A stretch of DNA of 64,000 nucleotides. Source: Legionellaceae bacterium. Lineage in GTDB: Bacteria > Pseudomonadota > Gammaproteobacteria > Legionellales > Legionellaceae. Shown piece after piece: positions 23,736 through 38,836 of the stretch. A program made the translations under genes and the position numbers. The notes under the pieces are model-generated. The model searched no databases. It worked only from the letters and a program-made list of their open reading frames with translations, and was not told where the DNA came from. Position 1 is the first letter of the stretch, and each line of letters opens with the position of its first letter. The DNA lies in contig JARGPP010000015.1 in assembly GCA_029210085.1 (NCBI GenBank), forward strand, positions 1 through 64,000, read 5' to 3'.

Positions 23736-26663
23736 ATGAGCAAAAAACAGTCGTTTTTTTTGTTTCTCAGAAGTGGTTTGGTCGGTTTGTTTTTAATATG
23801 GAGTACACCGATCACGGCCTTACAAGGCAGCACATCAGGTAAACTCATCGAATACCTCGCAGCAGAAAAAGTAAACCTGACAGTTACAAATAGTAATCTC
23901 AGATCGTTTTCTATTCCGATTACACGTGACACCATCAATGAACAAAAAGCGCGTGTTGCAACGCAGCAAACGCTAATTACTGCAAAAATTGAAACATTAA
24001 ATGGATTTTTGGTGAGTCAAGAGAAAAAGCAGCACGATCTTAAATTACGACTCAAACAATTCAAACAATCATCAGTCACTCCCTCAGAAGCACTGGTGCT
24101 GCAAGAGTCAGTTAACCAAGTGCGGGCATTCATTCAAGTGAATGAAAAAGCCATTGAATTAATTGAAGCGAATTTAACACTTGCGTACCAATATCAGAAG
24201 ACATTATACAAACGTGAACATCAGCTGATTCTTTGGGAGGCAGCTGAAGAAAAAAATCATATTGTTCAGTTAAAACAAAATATGTTGACTGCTCTTGATC
24301 AAAAGCGAACAGCATTGTACGAAGAAAATATTAAGATTGAGCAACAAAAAAAATCGGGTTTGCGGGCTGAAGCAAAAGGGGTTGGAGATGAAGTTGCACT
24401 CCTTTTAAATAACCAAGAAATTTTACTGATTGACCATCAAGCTGTACTTGCTCAGTGGGAAATCACTCTGGCTGAGGCTGATTATGTTTTCTTAGAAAAA
24501 AATAAAGAGGTCAAGTCACTCGAATCTATTTTAGATGTTTATATGGGAGCAGCCACCCAGCTAGACGTGATGAGTGACGCATTGACATACATGCAAAAAA
24601 CGTTAAAAACAGAAAGTAGCATTTTATCGAATGAGGCCGATAAACAAGGCATGAGGGCTTTAGAAGCGAAGTTAAAAGCGTTTGACCAGCAGCTGAATGA
24701 ATTAAAAAAAATGGTCTCTGACGTATTAAAAGAAAAACAAGCTGTGCTCAAAAAACAACGCGCTTCTCGCCAAACTTTTGACGATTATAAGCAAGCTTCT
24801 TTGAGTGGTTTAATGCATCAAATGGGACAGGTTCCTTTTCAACTTTATCAATATTTACAAACTCTTTTTGTGAAAGCACTCGACCACTATTTGTGGGAAG
24901 ACATTTGGCCTCAAATTTTGTTTTGGAGTGTCTTATTTTTGATTACAGTTTTTTTTACAGCAACTCGGCGTTTACTACGCCCGGTGACACAAGAGAAAGC
25001 ACGTTCCCGTTTTTCGGGGCATTTATATGATGGTGCTTTGCTGCTGTTTTATCGAAACTTACCGCAATTTTTAATCGTTACGTTATTAATTACCAGTTTG
25101 TTGTTGAATCAAGTCATGTTTACTCATCTGCTGCTGCTTTTTCATTTGTGTTTAATTTGGTTGGTTTATCGTCACCTAATAGGCATTGCACGGTTAGTTT
25201 TGCTTGAAAGAGTGAGTGATGTACCGAAGCATGAAATGGCTTTGTATCGTCGCTTTAAATGGCTCTTTTTTATCGGTGCATGGGCAACAGCACTGATGAG
25301 CTTAGGCCAAGAGCTGCCCTTGTCTTTTTTATTACAAGATGTTTTTAACCGCTTGTTTATGTTGTTTCTTTTTGCCATTGCATGGGTGCTTTGGCAAAGT
25401 AGAGAAATTTTCCCTGAATTATTTCATACATGGTTGCACTCTAATAAAAGACCATTTCGACATTTATTATCGTTTTTAAGTTTTTTAATACCTATTATTT
25501 TGTTAACAACAGTGATTATTGGTTTGTTAGGCTATATTCATTTTGCTTGGATTTTAGCACGCTATCAGGCTTATTTTGTATTGATTTTGATTGCTTATGT
25601 GATTTTACGAGAGTTACTGAGTGACTTTTTAGATTTACTCTCAGAAAAAATGGTTTCTAAACTTCATAATGGCTGGTTATGGGTGGAAGCTCTTGTAAAG
25701 CCTCTTGAAAAATGGCTTCATTTTGGCCTGTTGTTTTTAAGTGTGTTGATTATTTTTAGGGGATTTAAAAATAATTGGGAACTGACGATGGTCTCAAGTG
25801 TCCGGACAATAGGAACTTATCCTATTTTTAGTGGCACTGAAGTGCATATCACATTATTCAGCGTGATTGAAGCGACGATTGTTTTACTGATTTTAATTTG
25901 GCTTGCAAAATGGACGCGTGAATTTTGTTATCGTTGGCTTTATCGTAAAGTTATTGATGCCGCCATTCGAAATAGTGTATCGATTTTTACGCAATATACG
26001 GTGATTCTATTTGGCTCTTTTATTTTCCTACGTGTTTTAGGCGTCGACTTAACGGGTATGGGGATGGTATTAGGTGGGCTTGCTGTAGGGATGGGTTTTG
26101 GGTTACGTGACTTTGCAAGTAATATTGTGGGTGGATTAATGTTATTGATTGAACGCCCGGTGAGAGAGGGAGATGTGATTACTTTGGGTGAATATGAAGG
26201 GCGTGTTGAACATATTGGCATTCGTTCTATGCGTATCTCATCTTGGGATAAAATGGATGTTTTAATTCCTAATGCTGAAACGTTTAATAAGCCCGTGACC
26301 AATTGGACCCATCAAGATGGTGTCGTGCGCACAGTTTTGCCGGTTAAAGTCAATCGGTCGGATGATCCCGCCTTAGTGAAGCAATTGATTTTTGATGTAC
26401 TGGATATTATTCCAGGCGTTTTAAAAGAGCCTCCGTTCCAGGTGTTTTTAAAGCATATTGATGAGGCGCTCATTGAATTTGAGGTGCGTTATTTTATTAA
26501 TGTGAAACTTCACCTACGTGTTGCTGTGCGCTCAGAAGTGTTACTTGCTATTATGGCGCAATTTAAAGCAGCGGGTATTCAAGCACCTATTCCGCCTTTA
26601 CGTGTTGAAGTTGAAACAAACCATCGAACTGGACATGAACCCAATATTACCCCCGACCAGTGA
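23736..26663 (+). CDS. MscK/KefA-like mechanosensitive channel
   Basis: The 975-residue protein has a signal-like N-terminus, a long periplasmic coiled-coil domain to about residue 370, about ten hydrophobic helices, and a C-terminal MscS core. The pore helix is GVDLTGMGMVLGGLAVGMGFGLRDFASNIVGG, followed by the beta-domain segment RPVREGDVITLGEYEGRVEHIGIRSMRI and VLIPNAETFNKPVTNWT. Such large MscS-family channels release solutes on hypo-osmotic shock; the MscK and MscM (YjeP) types are not separable here. It stands where aspS is often found behind DUF502. Its end overlaps the mutH start by 29 bases. Confidence 0.88.
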   Translation: MSKKQSFFLFLRSGLVGLFLIWSTPITALQGSTSGKLIEYLAAEKVNLTVTNSNLRSFSIPITRDTINEQKARVATQQTLITAKIETLNGFLVSQEKKQHDLKLRLKQFKQSSVTPSEALVLQESVNQVRAFIQVNEKAIELIEANLTLAYQYQKTLYKREHQLILWEAAEEKNHIVQLKQNMLTALDQKRTALYEENIKIEQQKKSGLRAEAKGVGDEVALLLNNQEILLIDHQAVLAQWEITLAEADYVFLEKNKEVKSLESILDVYMGAATQLDVMSDALTYMQKTLKTESSILSNEADKQGMRALEAKLKAFDQQLNELKKMVSDVLKEKQAVLKKQRASRQTFDDYKQASLSGLMHQMGQVPFQLYQYLQTLFVKALDHYLWEDIWPQILFWSVLFLITVFFTATRRLLRPVTQEKARSRFSGHLYDGALLLFYRNLPQFLIVTLLITSLLLNQVMFTHLLLLFHLCLIWLVYRHLIGIARLVLLERVSDVPKHEMALYRRFKWLFFIGAWATALMSLGQELPLSFLLQDVFNRLFMLFLFAIAWVLWQSREIFPELFHTWLHSNKRPFRHLLSFLSFLIPIILLTTVIIGLLGYIHFAWILARYQAYFVLILIAYVILRELLSDFLDLLSEKMVSKLHNGWLWVEALVKPLEKWLHFGLLFLSVLIIFRGFKNNWELTMVSSVRTIGTYPIFSGTEVHITLFSVIEATIVLLILIWLAKWTREFCYRWLYRKVIDAAIRNSVSIFTQYTVILFGSFIFLRVLGVDLTGMGMVLGGLAVGMGFGLRDFASNIVGGLMLLIERPVREGDVITLGEYEGRVEHIGIRSMRISSWDKMDVLIPNAETFNKPVTNWTHQDGVVRTVLPVKVNRSDDPALVKQLIFDVLDIIPGVLKEPPFQVFLKHIDEALIEFEVRYFINVKLHLRVAVRSEVLLAIMAQFKAAGIQAPIPPLRVEVETNHRTGHEPNITPDQ

Positions 26664-27294
26664 GGCTGAACTTTTAGTTCGTTGTCGTAAGATTGAAGGC
26701 TGGAGTTTTTCAGCGCTTGCAGATCATTTAGGTGTATCGATTCCAATGGATGCTGTCAAACGAAAAGGATGGCTTGGAGGGATGGTTGAACGTGTTTTAG
26801 GGACAACTGCAGGCACTGCTGCCAAACCTGATTTTCATCATTTAGGCATTGAATTAAAGACATTACCCGTAGGTGCTGAAGGTAAGCCCCTTGAGTCAAC
26901 TTTTGTGACCAGTATTAATTTATTAACCATACATGAGGAGGTTTGGGAAACTTCTCAGTGTTACTCAAAGCTGAAACGTGTGCTTTGGTTGCCAATAGAA
27001 GCAGATAAAAACATCCCATTTCCACATCGGCGTATTGGTCGAGCCTTTTTGTGGTCGGCTGATGCTAAAGATGAAATAATACTTTCAAATGACTGGCATG
27101 ATTTAAGTTTTATGCTAGGCCGAGGCAAGCTGGCAGAAGTGGATGCGCGAATAGGCGTTTATTTGCAAGTGCGCCCAAAGGCTGCAAATGCCCGCTCATT
27201 GTGTTACGGTTTTGATGAAGATGGACATAAAATCTTGACGTTACCCCGAGGTTTTTATTTAAGACCCTCATTTACAGAAAAAATGATGACTTAA
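26635..27294 (+). CDS. mutH: DNA mismatch-repair endonuclease MutH
   Basis: MutH nicks the unmethylated strand at hemimethylated GATC sites during methyl-directed mismatch repair. The catalytic D-x(n)-E-x-K is in PDFHHLGIELKTLPVG, with Asp66, Glu73 and Lys75 (Asp70, Glu77, Lys79 in E. coli). The open frame extends to 26518 inside the channel gene, but the family's N-terminus (MNPILPPTSEAELLVRC) starts at ATG 26635, giving 219 residues, close to E. coli's 229. MutH presence implies Dam-type methylation in this organism. Confidence 0.95.
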   Translation: MNPILPPTSEAELLVRCRKIEGWSFSALADHLGVSIPMDAVKRKGWLGGMVERVLGTTAGTAAKPDFHHLGIELKTLPVGAEGKPLESTFVTSINLLTIHEEVWETSQCYSKLKRVLWLPIEADKNIPFPHRRIGRAFLWSADAKDEIILSNDWHDLSFMLGRGKLAEVDARIGVYLQVRPKAANARSLCYGFDEDGHKILTLPRGFYLRPSFTEKMMT

Positions 27295-27307
27295 CTTGGA
27301 TGAATTT

Positions 27308-28579
27308 ATGAAAAAAATACATGTACATATTTTGCGGGTACTTTTTGTTTTACTCATGCTAGTGTTTGCATCAATTTGGGTTTTGAAATTTAAAAAGCCA
27401 ATGGCACCCATTGAGGTGCCGGTTGAAACACCTGTTGAACAACCGGAAGAACCCATTGTGCCTCCTGCGATTGAGTGGAAACCGGCAGCGTCATTTAGTG
27501 TTTTACCTGGCTGGGATACAGCAGATTTAAATGCATCATTTAAAGCGTTTAATATTTCCTGTGATGTTTTTTTAAGGCAGCCTGCCGAGAAAGAAGTGGG
27601 TAGTCGATACTTCCCATTGAAAGCAAAAGATTGGCATCCAGCATGTCGTGCAGCAAAAAAACTGTCGAACCCTTCAGATGCAGACATCAAATCTTTTTTT
27701 GAAGCTTGGTTTAATCCAGGACAATTCTACGAACAAGAATCAATTGAAGGGTTATTTACCGGATATTATGTACCTGTGATTCAGGGAAGCTTGAAAAAAT
27801 CAGATGATTTTACGGTACCTATTTATGCGTTGCCTCGTAATTGGGTGACGTTCCGTTTGAGTGATTTTGATGAGAATTTGCCGGATAGAAAAATTGTTGG
27901 GCGTGTAGATGGACATCATATTTATCCGTTTCATACACGGGCTGAGATTAATCAAGGTGCAATTGATAAACATGCACCCGTTTTATTATGGTTGAACGAT
28001 CAAGTTGATCGTTTGTTTTTAGAAATTCAAGGATCAGGCTTAATTCAATTGCCGAGTGGCCGAGAAATATTTATTGGTTATGCAGGCCAGAATGGAGCAG
28101 CTTATACCTCGATTGCAGGTGTTTTAATTCATCAAGGTGTGATGACACGTGATAATGCATCCATGCAAAATATTCGTGCTTATTTTAAAGAGCACCCAGA
28201 TAAAATGCAGGATGTGATTAATCAAAATAAATCATTTGTATTTTTTGAAAAACAAAAGAAAGCTGCTGCTCGTGGTGCACAAGGTGTGTTTTTAACTGCC
28301 GGATATTCTTTGGCTGTTGATAGGGCGTGGGTACCATTAGGTGCTCCTGTTTGGTTAAATACAACACGTCCGGATGTAGAGAATAAAGAACAAGTCCCTT
28401 TGCAGCGTTTATTTATTGCCCAAGATACGGGTGGGGCAATTAAAGGTCCTGTTCGAGGCGATGTGTTTTGGGGTGATGGTGAAAAAGCGGGTGCCATTGC
28501 GGGTCGCATGAAAAATAAAGGACATTATTGGGTGATGCTACCCCGTGAAACAGCGCGAGAAGAGGGTGATTTAAGATAA
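27308..28579 (+). CDS. mltA: Membrane-bound lytic murein transglycosylase A
   Basis: MltA cleaves peptidoglycan glycan strands with anhydro product. The protein has an N-terminal membrane anchor (ILRVLFVLLMLVFASIWVL) rather than the lipobox of E. coli MltA, a Pro/Glu-rich linker, the MltA domain (GLFTGYYVPVIQGS, LWLNDQVDRLFLEIQGSGLI) and the 3D domain with the Asp triad in YSLAVDRAWVPLG, FIAQDTGGAIKG and GDVFWGDGEKAG. The frame reaches TTG 27296, but GGA at 27298-27300 with proper spacing favours ATG 27308. A strong hairpin follows. Confidence 0.92.
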   Translation: MKKIHVHILRVLFVLLMLVFASIWVLKFKKPMAPIEVPVETPVEQPEEPIVPPAIEWKPAASFSVLPGWDTADLNASFKAFNISCDVFLRQPAEKEVGSRYFPLKAKDWHPACRAAKKLSNPSDADIKSFFEAWFNPGQFYEQESIEGLFTGYYVPVIQGSLKKSDDFTVPIYALPRNWVTFRLSDFDENLPDRKIVGRVDGHHIYPFHTRAEINQGAIDKHAPVLLWLNDQVDRLFLEIQGSGLIQLPSGREIFIGYAGQNGAAYTSIAGVLIHQGVMTRDNASMQNIRAYFKEHPDKMQDVINQNKSFVFFEKQKKAAARGAQGVFLTAGYSLAVDRAWVPLGAPVWLNTTRPDVENKEQVPLQRLFIAQDTGGAIKGPVRGDVFWGDGEKAGAIAGRMKNKGHYWVMLPRETAREEGDLR

Positions 28580-28596
28580 GATTGGTGCCTGTTTTA

Positions 28597-28626
28597 AGCC
28601 CTGAGAATTGCACATGCCTCAGGGCT
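28597..28626. terminator. Hairpin between convergent mltA and ppc-like genes
   Basis: AGCCCTGAG (28597-28605) and CTCAGGGCT (28618-28626) form a perfect 9-bp stem with a 12-base loop, between two convergent genes. A short ATTTT run follows on the + strand. It probably ends transcription from both sides. Confidence 0.7.
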
Positions 28627-28637
28627 ATGATTTTGGG

Positions 28638-31472
28638 TTACATAGACGGTCTTTGCGTTATAGCTTCTACAACCTGAGATACTTGTTCAGGTTCTTGGCC
28701 GAGTGCTTCTTGATGCAATGGGCATATTTTTTCAGAAATAACTTTAGGGCCTGTGACTATCCAGCCCCCTCCTCGACATGCCAGTACAACATTCTCTTTT
28801 GTTTGTGTTGATGGATTTTCTTCATAGGCTTCCACGCAAGCACGCAACCGTTTGAAGTAGGGAATGAGTTCGCGTGTTTCTTTTGAGAGTTGTTGAACCT
28901 CACCTTCAAAACAATCCATAAATTCTAAAGCAATGGTATGTGTGGGTACAGACTCGTATGCAATATTATTGAAGTAGGCTTCTGCTTGTTCATATTCACT
29001 TTCTGATAAGAAAATTGTACTTTGTTTTAGTATTTTTCTAGCGGTGATTTCAATGTGTGCCAGCATGCAATGTAGCTGTTGTTCGCTAGGCGCTGTGCCC
29101 AGTTGGTGTAACTCAGCCCATTCTTCAATTTGTGAATATGAAGGAATACTGCCATGTACACGTAACCAAGCATTTTCAAAATCGCTGACAGCAATTGAAA
29201 ACCAAACTTTATAAACAATATCTTTTAATACAGTGAGTTCATTCAATAAAAGACCAGCGTGTTGTAAAGTATTAGGCGGTAAAGATAATAGACCTTCCAA
29301 ACTCATGAAGATATCCCATTGAATACCCGCTAATAAATATAAATTAACAACGCCGATTGCTCTAACATTCGTCGGATCATCCAAGTTGGCTTTTGAACCT
29401 GCCCGAGAACTTACATTTAAAGCTCTTTCTAGTTCAAAAGAGGTTAAGTAGCTGAGTAAGTGTTTGTTTGCGGCACTATCTACTAAAAGACTGTATTTTT
29501 TAATACAGCTTGATTCCATGAGTTCTAATGCATCTAATGCTTCAGGATAGTGATTTTTTAACCGCTCGAGTTCTTGTGCTCTGAAATAACTTTCAGATGG
29601 ATGTCCCATAGCACGATGTAAAAAACCTAAATAGGCTGATGTGGCACCCAAGTTGATTAACGCATCGAAGTGTTGCTGTGTTGAATGTGCTTCAAGAGCA
29701 GCAGCGCCATTACGCCGTTTCATATCTCCACCAAATCCATGTAATACGCGTAATTGAACATTGGCCAATGTTTCATCTTCTTTTTGGTGTAGTTCAAGCG
29801 TTTTAGCTGCATCAAGTAAAGAGCGGAGTAAAGAGACATAAACAAAAATACCGCCTTTTTTTCCTAAGTCACTTGGACCTCCTACGTAAGAAAAAAAGTA
29901 ACTTTTAGCCATTCTGTTTCTAATAGCGGGATCTTCAAAAATTGCAGATAGTGTTGCAGAAAAATTATTAATATCCTTGGGACTTTCACATAAAATAAGT
30001 GGATTCACAGGGTATTGACGAATTTGTCCAATACGTAATGTACCTGATAAGTAAGAAGAAAAATGAAATAATAATAAAACTTCATCCAAATTGGTTTTAT
30101 CCTCTGTATCAGAAAAAATATAGGATGGAAAAATATCCTGGTGCTCTAAAATAAAAGACAGCCTTGCGAGTTCTTGTTTTGTCTCGTCACTAAATGAATC
30201 GGTACTTTTTTTGAGTTGCTCAAAGTAGCGTGGATGTTTGCTTAACTCGGTTAATAGCTTTTGTCGTTCTTGAGGTGATAATGTTGGGTATGTGTGCCCA
30301 TTCATGAGCATTTTAATTTCCCGAAATTCATCAACTAATAATGAACATAAGTCGCTTAATACACGTTGATTCAGTTGTGTAGTTTGTCGGGTATATTCTT
30401 TTAATCCGCCAAAAAAACCGGCTAAATCAATTAAATCGTGAAGGTAGCCCGTTGAAACAGCAAGGTGCTCATCAGCTGAGTTTGCTTTAAAAGCGCGAAT
30501 CACTTTTTCAAGTTTAGATAAAATTTGTGCTTTAAGTGCTCGACTTCCTGATAGATCAAACCAAATATCGGTTTTGATGGCTTCTATACAACGTTCAAAA
30601 TCAGCACGAATATCATTTAAAACAGATTTTTGAAATAGATGATGTTCAACTGTGAGTTGTTTCAAAATTGTTTTTAACTTAGATAAATATAGTTCTAAAA
30701 TAGCATGTTGTTGCGAGGGTACAGTACGTTCGAGTGTTTCTCTTGTGCGATTACGATTACCATCAAAGTCTGCCATACACCAACTAAAAACATGACGAAA
30801 TGATTCCATCACAGGTGCTTTTAGATGTGCGGAAATCATTTCATATTCTCCGCCATGAGTTGCTTGAAATTTGTTTACAATTTGCTGATGAAATTCAGGG
30901 AATGTTGATAATATACGTTGATATAAAAATAAGGCAAAATCAGCTTCATCGTGTGGTGTTAAATTTTCTTGTGGGACTAGTCGACTTTCAGCCCATGCTC
31001 GCATGGTTTGCACCAACTGAGTTTTATCTTTTAATGAATGAGTACCGCCATTTTCCAAATGAATTAAGGTATCAACCATATGGCATAAATCAATAATAGC
31101 CTGAATATTTAATGGATAGGTTGGATGAGAAGTAATAACAGGCATCAGTGGATATTTTTTAAATTGAACAGCTAACCAACCTAATTTTTTATCTATGTCG
31201 AGATTCTTGGGTATCGCAGAAATGAGCTGAAATACTCGACTCGGTCTTTCTTGATTTCTTAAGGCATTGTGATAAGCCTCTAAGATAATATCGTGTCTTA
31301 TTTCTAAGCCGACAAGTTTGTCGTTTGATAGCGCATTATGTTTCAGTGGGCTAAAAGCTTCTGTAATAAGAGCTTCTCCTTTAAGAGAGGCATGCGGTGT
31401 AAAGTGATAAGGCTGAGGCCGTGTCCATAATGAAAGATTCCGTCTCACTAAGTGTGGGCGTGCAAGAAACAT
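28638..31472 (-). CDS. Divergent phosphoenolpyruvate carboxylase-like protein
   Basis: The 944-residue protein is collinear with PEP carboxylase, which makes oxaloacetate from PEP and bicarbonate. Retained are the catalytic His116 region (VITSHPT), DFDGNRNRTRETLE, the GPSDLGKKGG block and an SRAGSKANLDDPTNVRAI block. Key catalytic segments are changed: the canonical HGRGG reads HGFGG (His578-Gly582), losing an Arg needed for catalysis, and the following GRGG reads KRRNG; the TAHPTE motif reads TSHPTY, losing its Glu. It may be a pseudoenzyme or have an altered reaction. ATG 31472 has GGAG at good spacing; ATG 31490 does not. Confidence 0.65.
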   Translation of the reverse strand: MFLARPHLVRRNLSLWTRPQPYHFTPHASLKGEALITEAFSPLKHNALSNDKLVGLEIRHDIILEAYHNALRNQERPSRVFQLISAIPKNLDIDKKLGWLAVQFKKYPLMPVITSHPTYPLNIQAIIDLCHMVDTLIHLENGGTHSLKDKTQLVQTMRAWAESRLVPQENLTPHDEADFALFLYQRILSTFPEFHQQIVNKFQATHGGEYEMISAHLKAPVMESFRHVFSWCMADFDGNRNRTRETLERTVPSQQHAILELYLSKLKTILKQLTVEHHLFQKSVLNDIRADFERCIEAIKTDIWFDLSGSRALKAQILSKLEKVIRAFKANSADEHLAVSTGYLHDLIDLAGFFGGLKEYTRQTTQLNQRVLSDLCSLLVDEFREIKMLMNGHTYPTLSPQERQKLLTELSKHPRYFEQLKKSTDSFSDETKQELARLSFILEHQDIFPSYIFSDTEDKTNLDEVLLLFHFSSYLSGTLRIGQIRQYPVNPLILCESPKDINNFSATLSAIFEDPAIRNRMAKSYFFSYVGGPSDLGKKGGIFVYVSLLRSLLDAAKTLELHQKEDETLANVQLRVLHGFGGDMKRRNGAAALEAHSTQQHFDALINLGATSAYLGFLHRAMGHPSESYFRAQELERLKNHYPEALDALELMESSCIKKYSLLVDSAANKHLLSYLTSFELERALNVSSRAGSKANLDDPTNVRAIGVVNLYLLAGIQWDIFMSLEGLLSLPPNTLQHAGLLLNELTVLKDIVYKVWFSIAVSDFENAWLRVHGSIPSYSQIEEWAELHQLGTAPSEQQLHCMLAHIEITARKILKQSTIFLSESEYEQAEAYFNNIAYESVPTHTIALEFMDCFEGEVQQLSKETRELIPYFKRLRACVEAYEENPSTQTKENVVLACRGGGWIVTGPKVISEKICPLHQEALGQEPEQVSQVVEAITQRPSM

Positions 31473-31629
31473 AAATACTCCAAAAATCATCCTAATTTTG
31501 GCGTATTATCTTAGCATATGGGCAGTCATATCAAGGGGTTGATATAAAATAGTGGGTTATTTAACGAGAGAAAGAGCACTAGCGAAAGGAACTGCAGAAC
31601 CGCATCACGTGGTTTGGTTGGTGAGTGGT

Positions 31630-38409
<6,780 letters not shown>

Positions 38410-38437
38410 ACAAACACTTCTAAAGTAAAAATTAATA

Positions 38438-38455
38438 ACACAATGTACATTGTGT
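38438..38455. promoter_or_regulatory. Perfect 18-bp palindrome upstream of the SecA-like gene
   Basis: ACACAATGTACATTGTGT is a perfect dyad, 28 bases from the ATG of the SecA-like gene. A weak -10 candidate (TATTAA on the minus strand) lies between it and the gene. The length and symmetry suit a dimeric repressor or activator; the cognate protein is unknown. Confidence 0.6.
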
Positions 38456-38597
38456 GTCTATAAAAGAAAAGAAGTAAAGTATATGTTGGCTGATGATTCA
38501 TGATTGTGAGTTCTATACAAGCTCTACGTAACGGGACTTTTTCCTGAGTGTTCCTTAACTGGCGACGTCAGTGGAAGATAAATATAATCAAGCAAAT

Positions 38598-38690
38598 CTA
38601 TTTAGAGTGGCGTGATTTATATGAGGAGATTTGTCATTAAGCAAGAGCCTCTGGATGTCGCGGACAAGCCAGCGGCACGTAGGCGGAGGG
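38598..38690 (+). repeat. Dispersed ~92-bp repeat with internal small ORF, copy 2
   Basis: The block matches the reverse complement of 372-468 with very few differences and ends sharply on both sides. It sits between the divergent SecA-like and type I substrate genes. GGCGC-N6-GCGCC (38765-38780) beyond it can form a small hairpin followed by TTT. Confidence 0.6.
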
Positions 38691-38731
38691 GTGTTACATT
38701 AAACTTAACTTGTTTAAATATTGATCAATAA
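38621..38731 (+). CDS. Small ORF carried by the dispersed repeat (copy 2)
   Basis: The 36-codon frame starts MRRFVIKQEPLD and continues ADKPAA plus a four-Arg run, then leaves the repeat and ends NIDQ. The core IKQEPLDxADKPAA is shared with 353-445. GAGTGG lies upstream but is not a strong ribosome binding site. It may be a real small peptide or a passenger of the repeat. Confidence 0.25.
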   Translation: MRRFVIKQEPLDVADKPAARRRRGVTLNLTCLNIDQ

Positions 38732-38803
38732 GTAGAGGTGAGCTATAATCATAGTAAGGACTATGGCGCCTATTTGCGCCTTTAACATAAGGAGTATGGT
38801 AAG

Positions 38804-38823
38804 TGTAAACGTTCTAGTTTACA
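38804..38823 (+). promoter_or_regulatory. Inverted repeat next to the substrate gene's ribosome binding site
   Basis: TGTAAAC-N6-GTTTACA forms a 7-bp dyad that ends directly at the AAGG ribosome binding site, 13 bases before the ATG. In RNA it could fold and affect initiation; in DNA it could be an operator. Confidence 0.45.
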
Positions 38824-38836
38824 AGGTAGGTGTATC

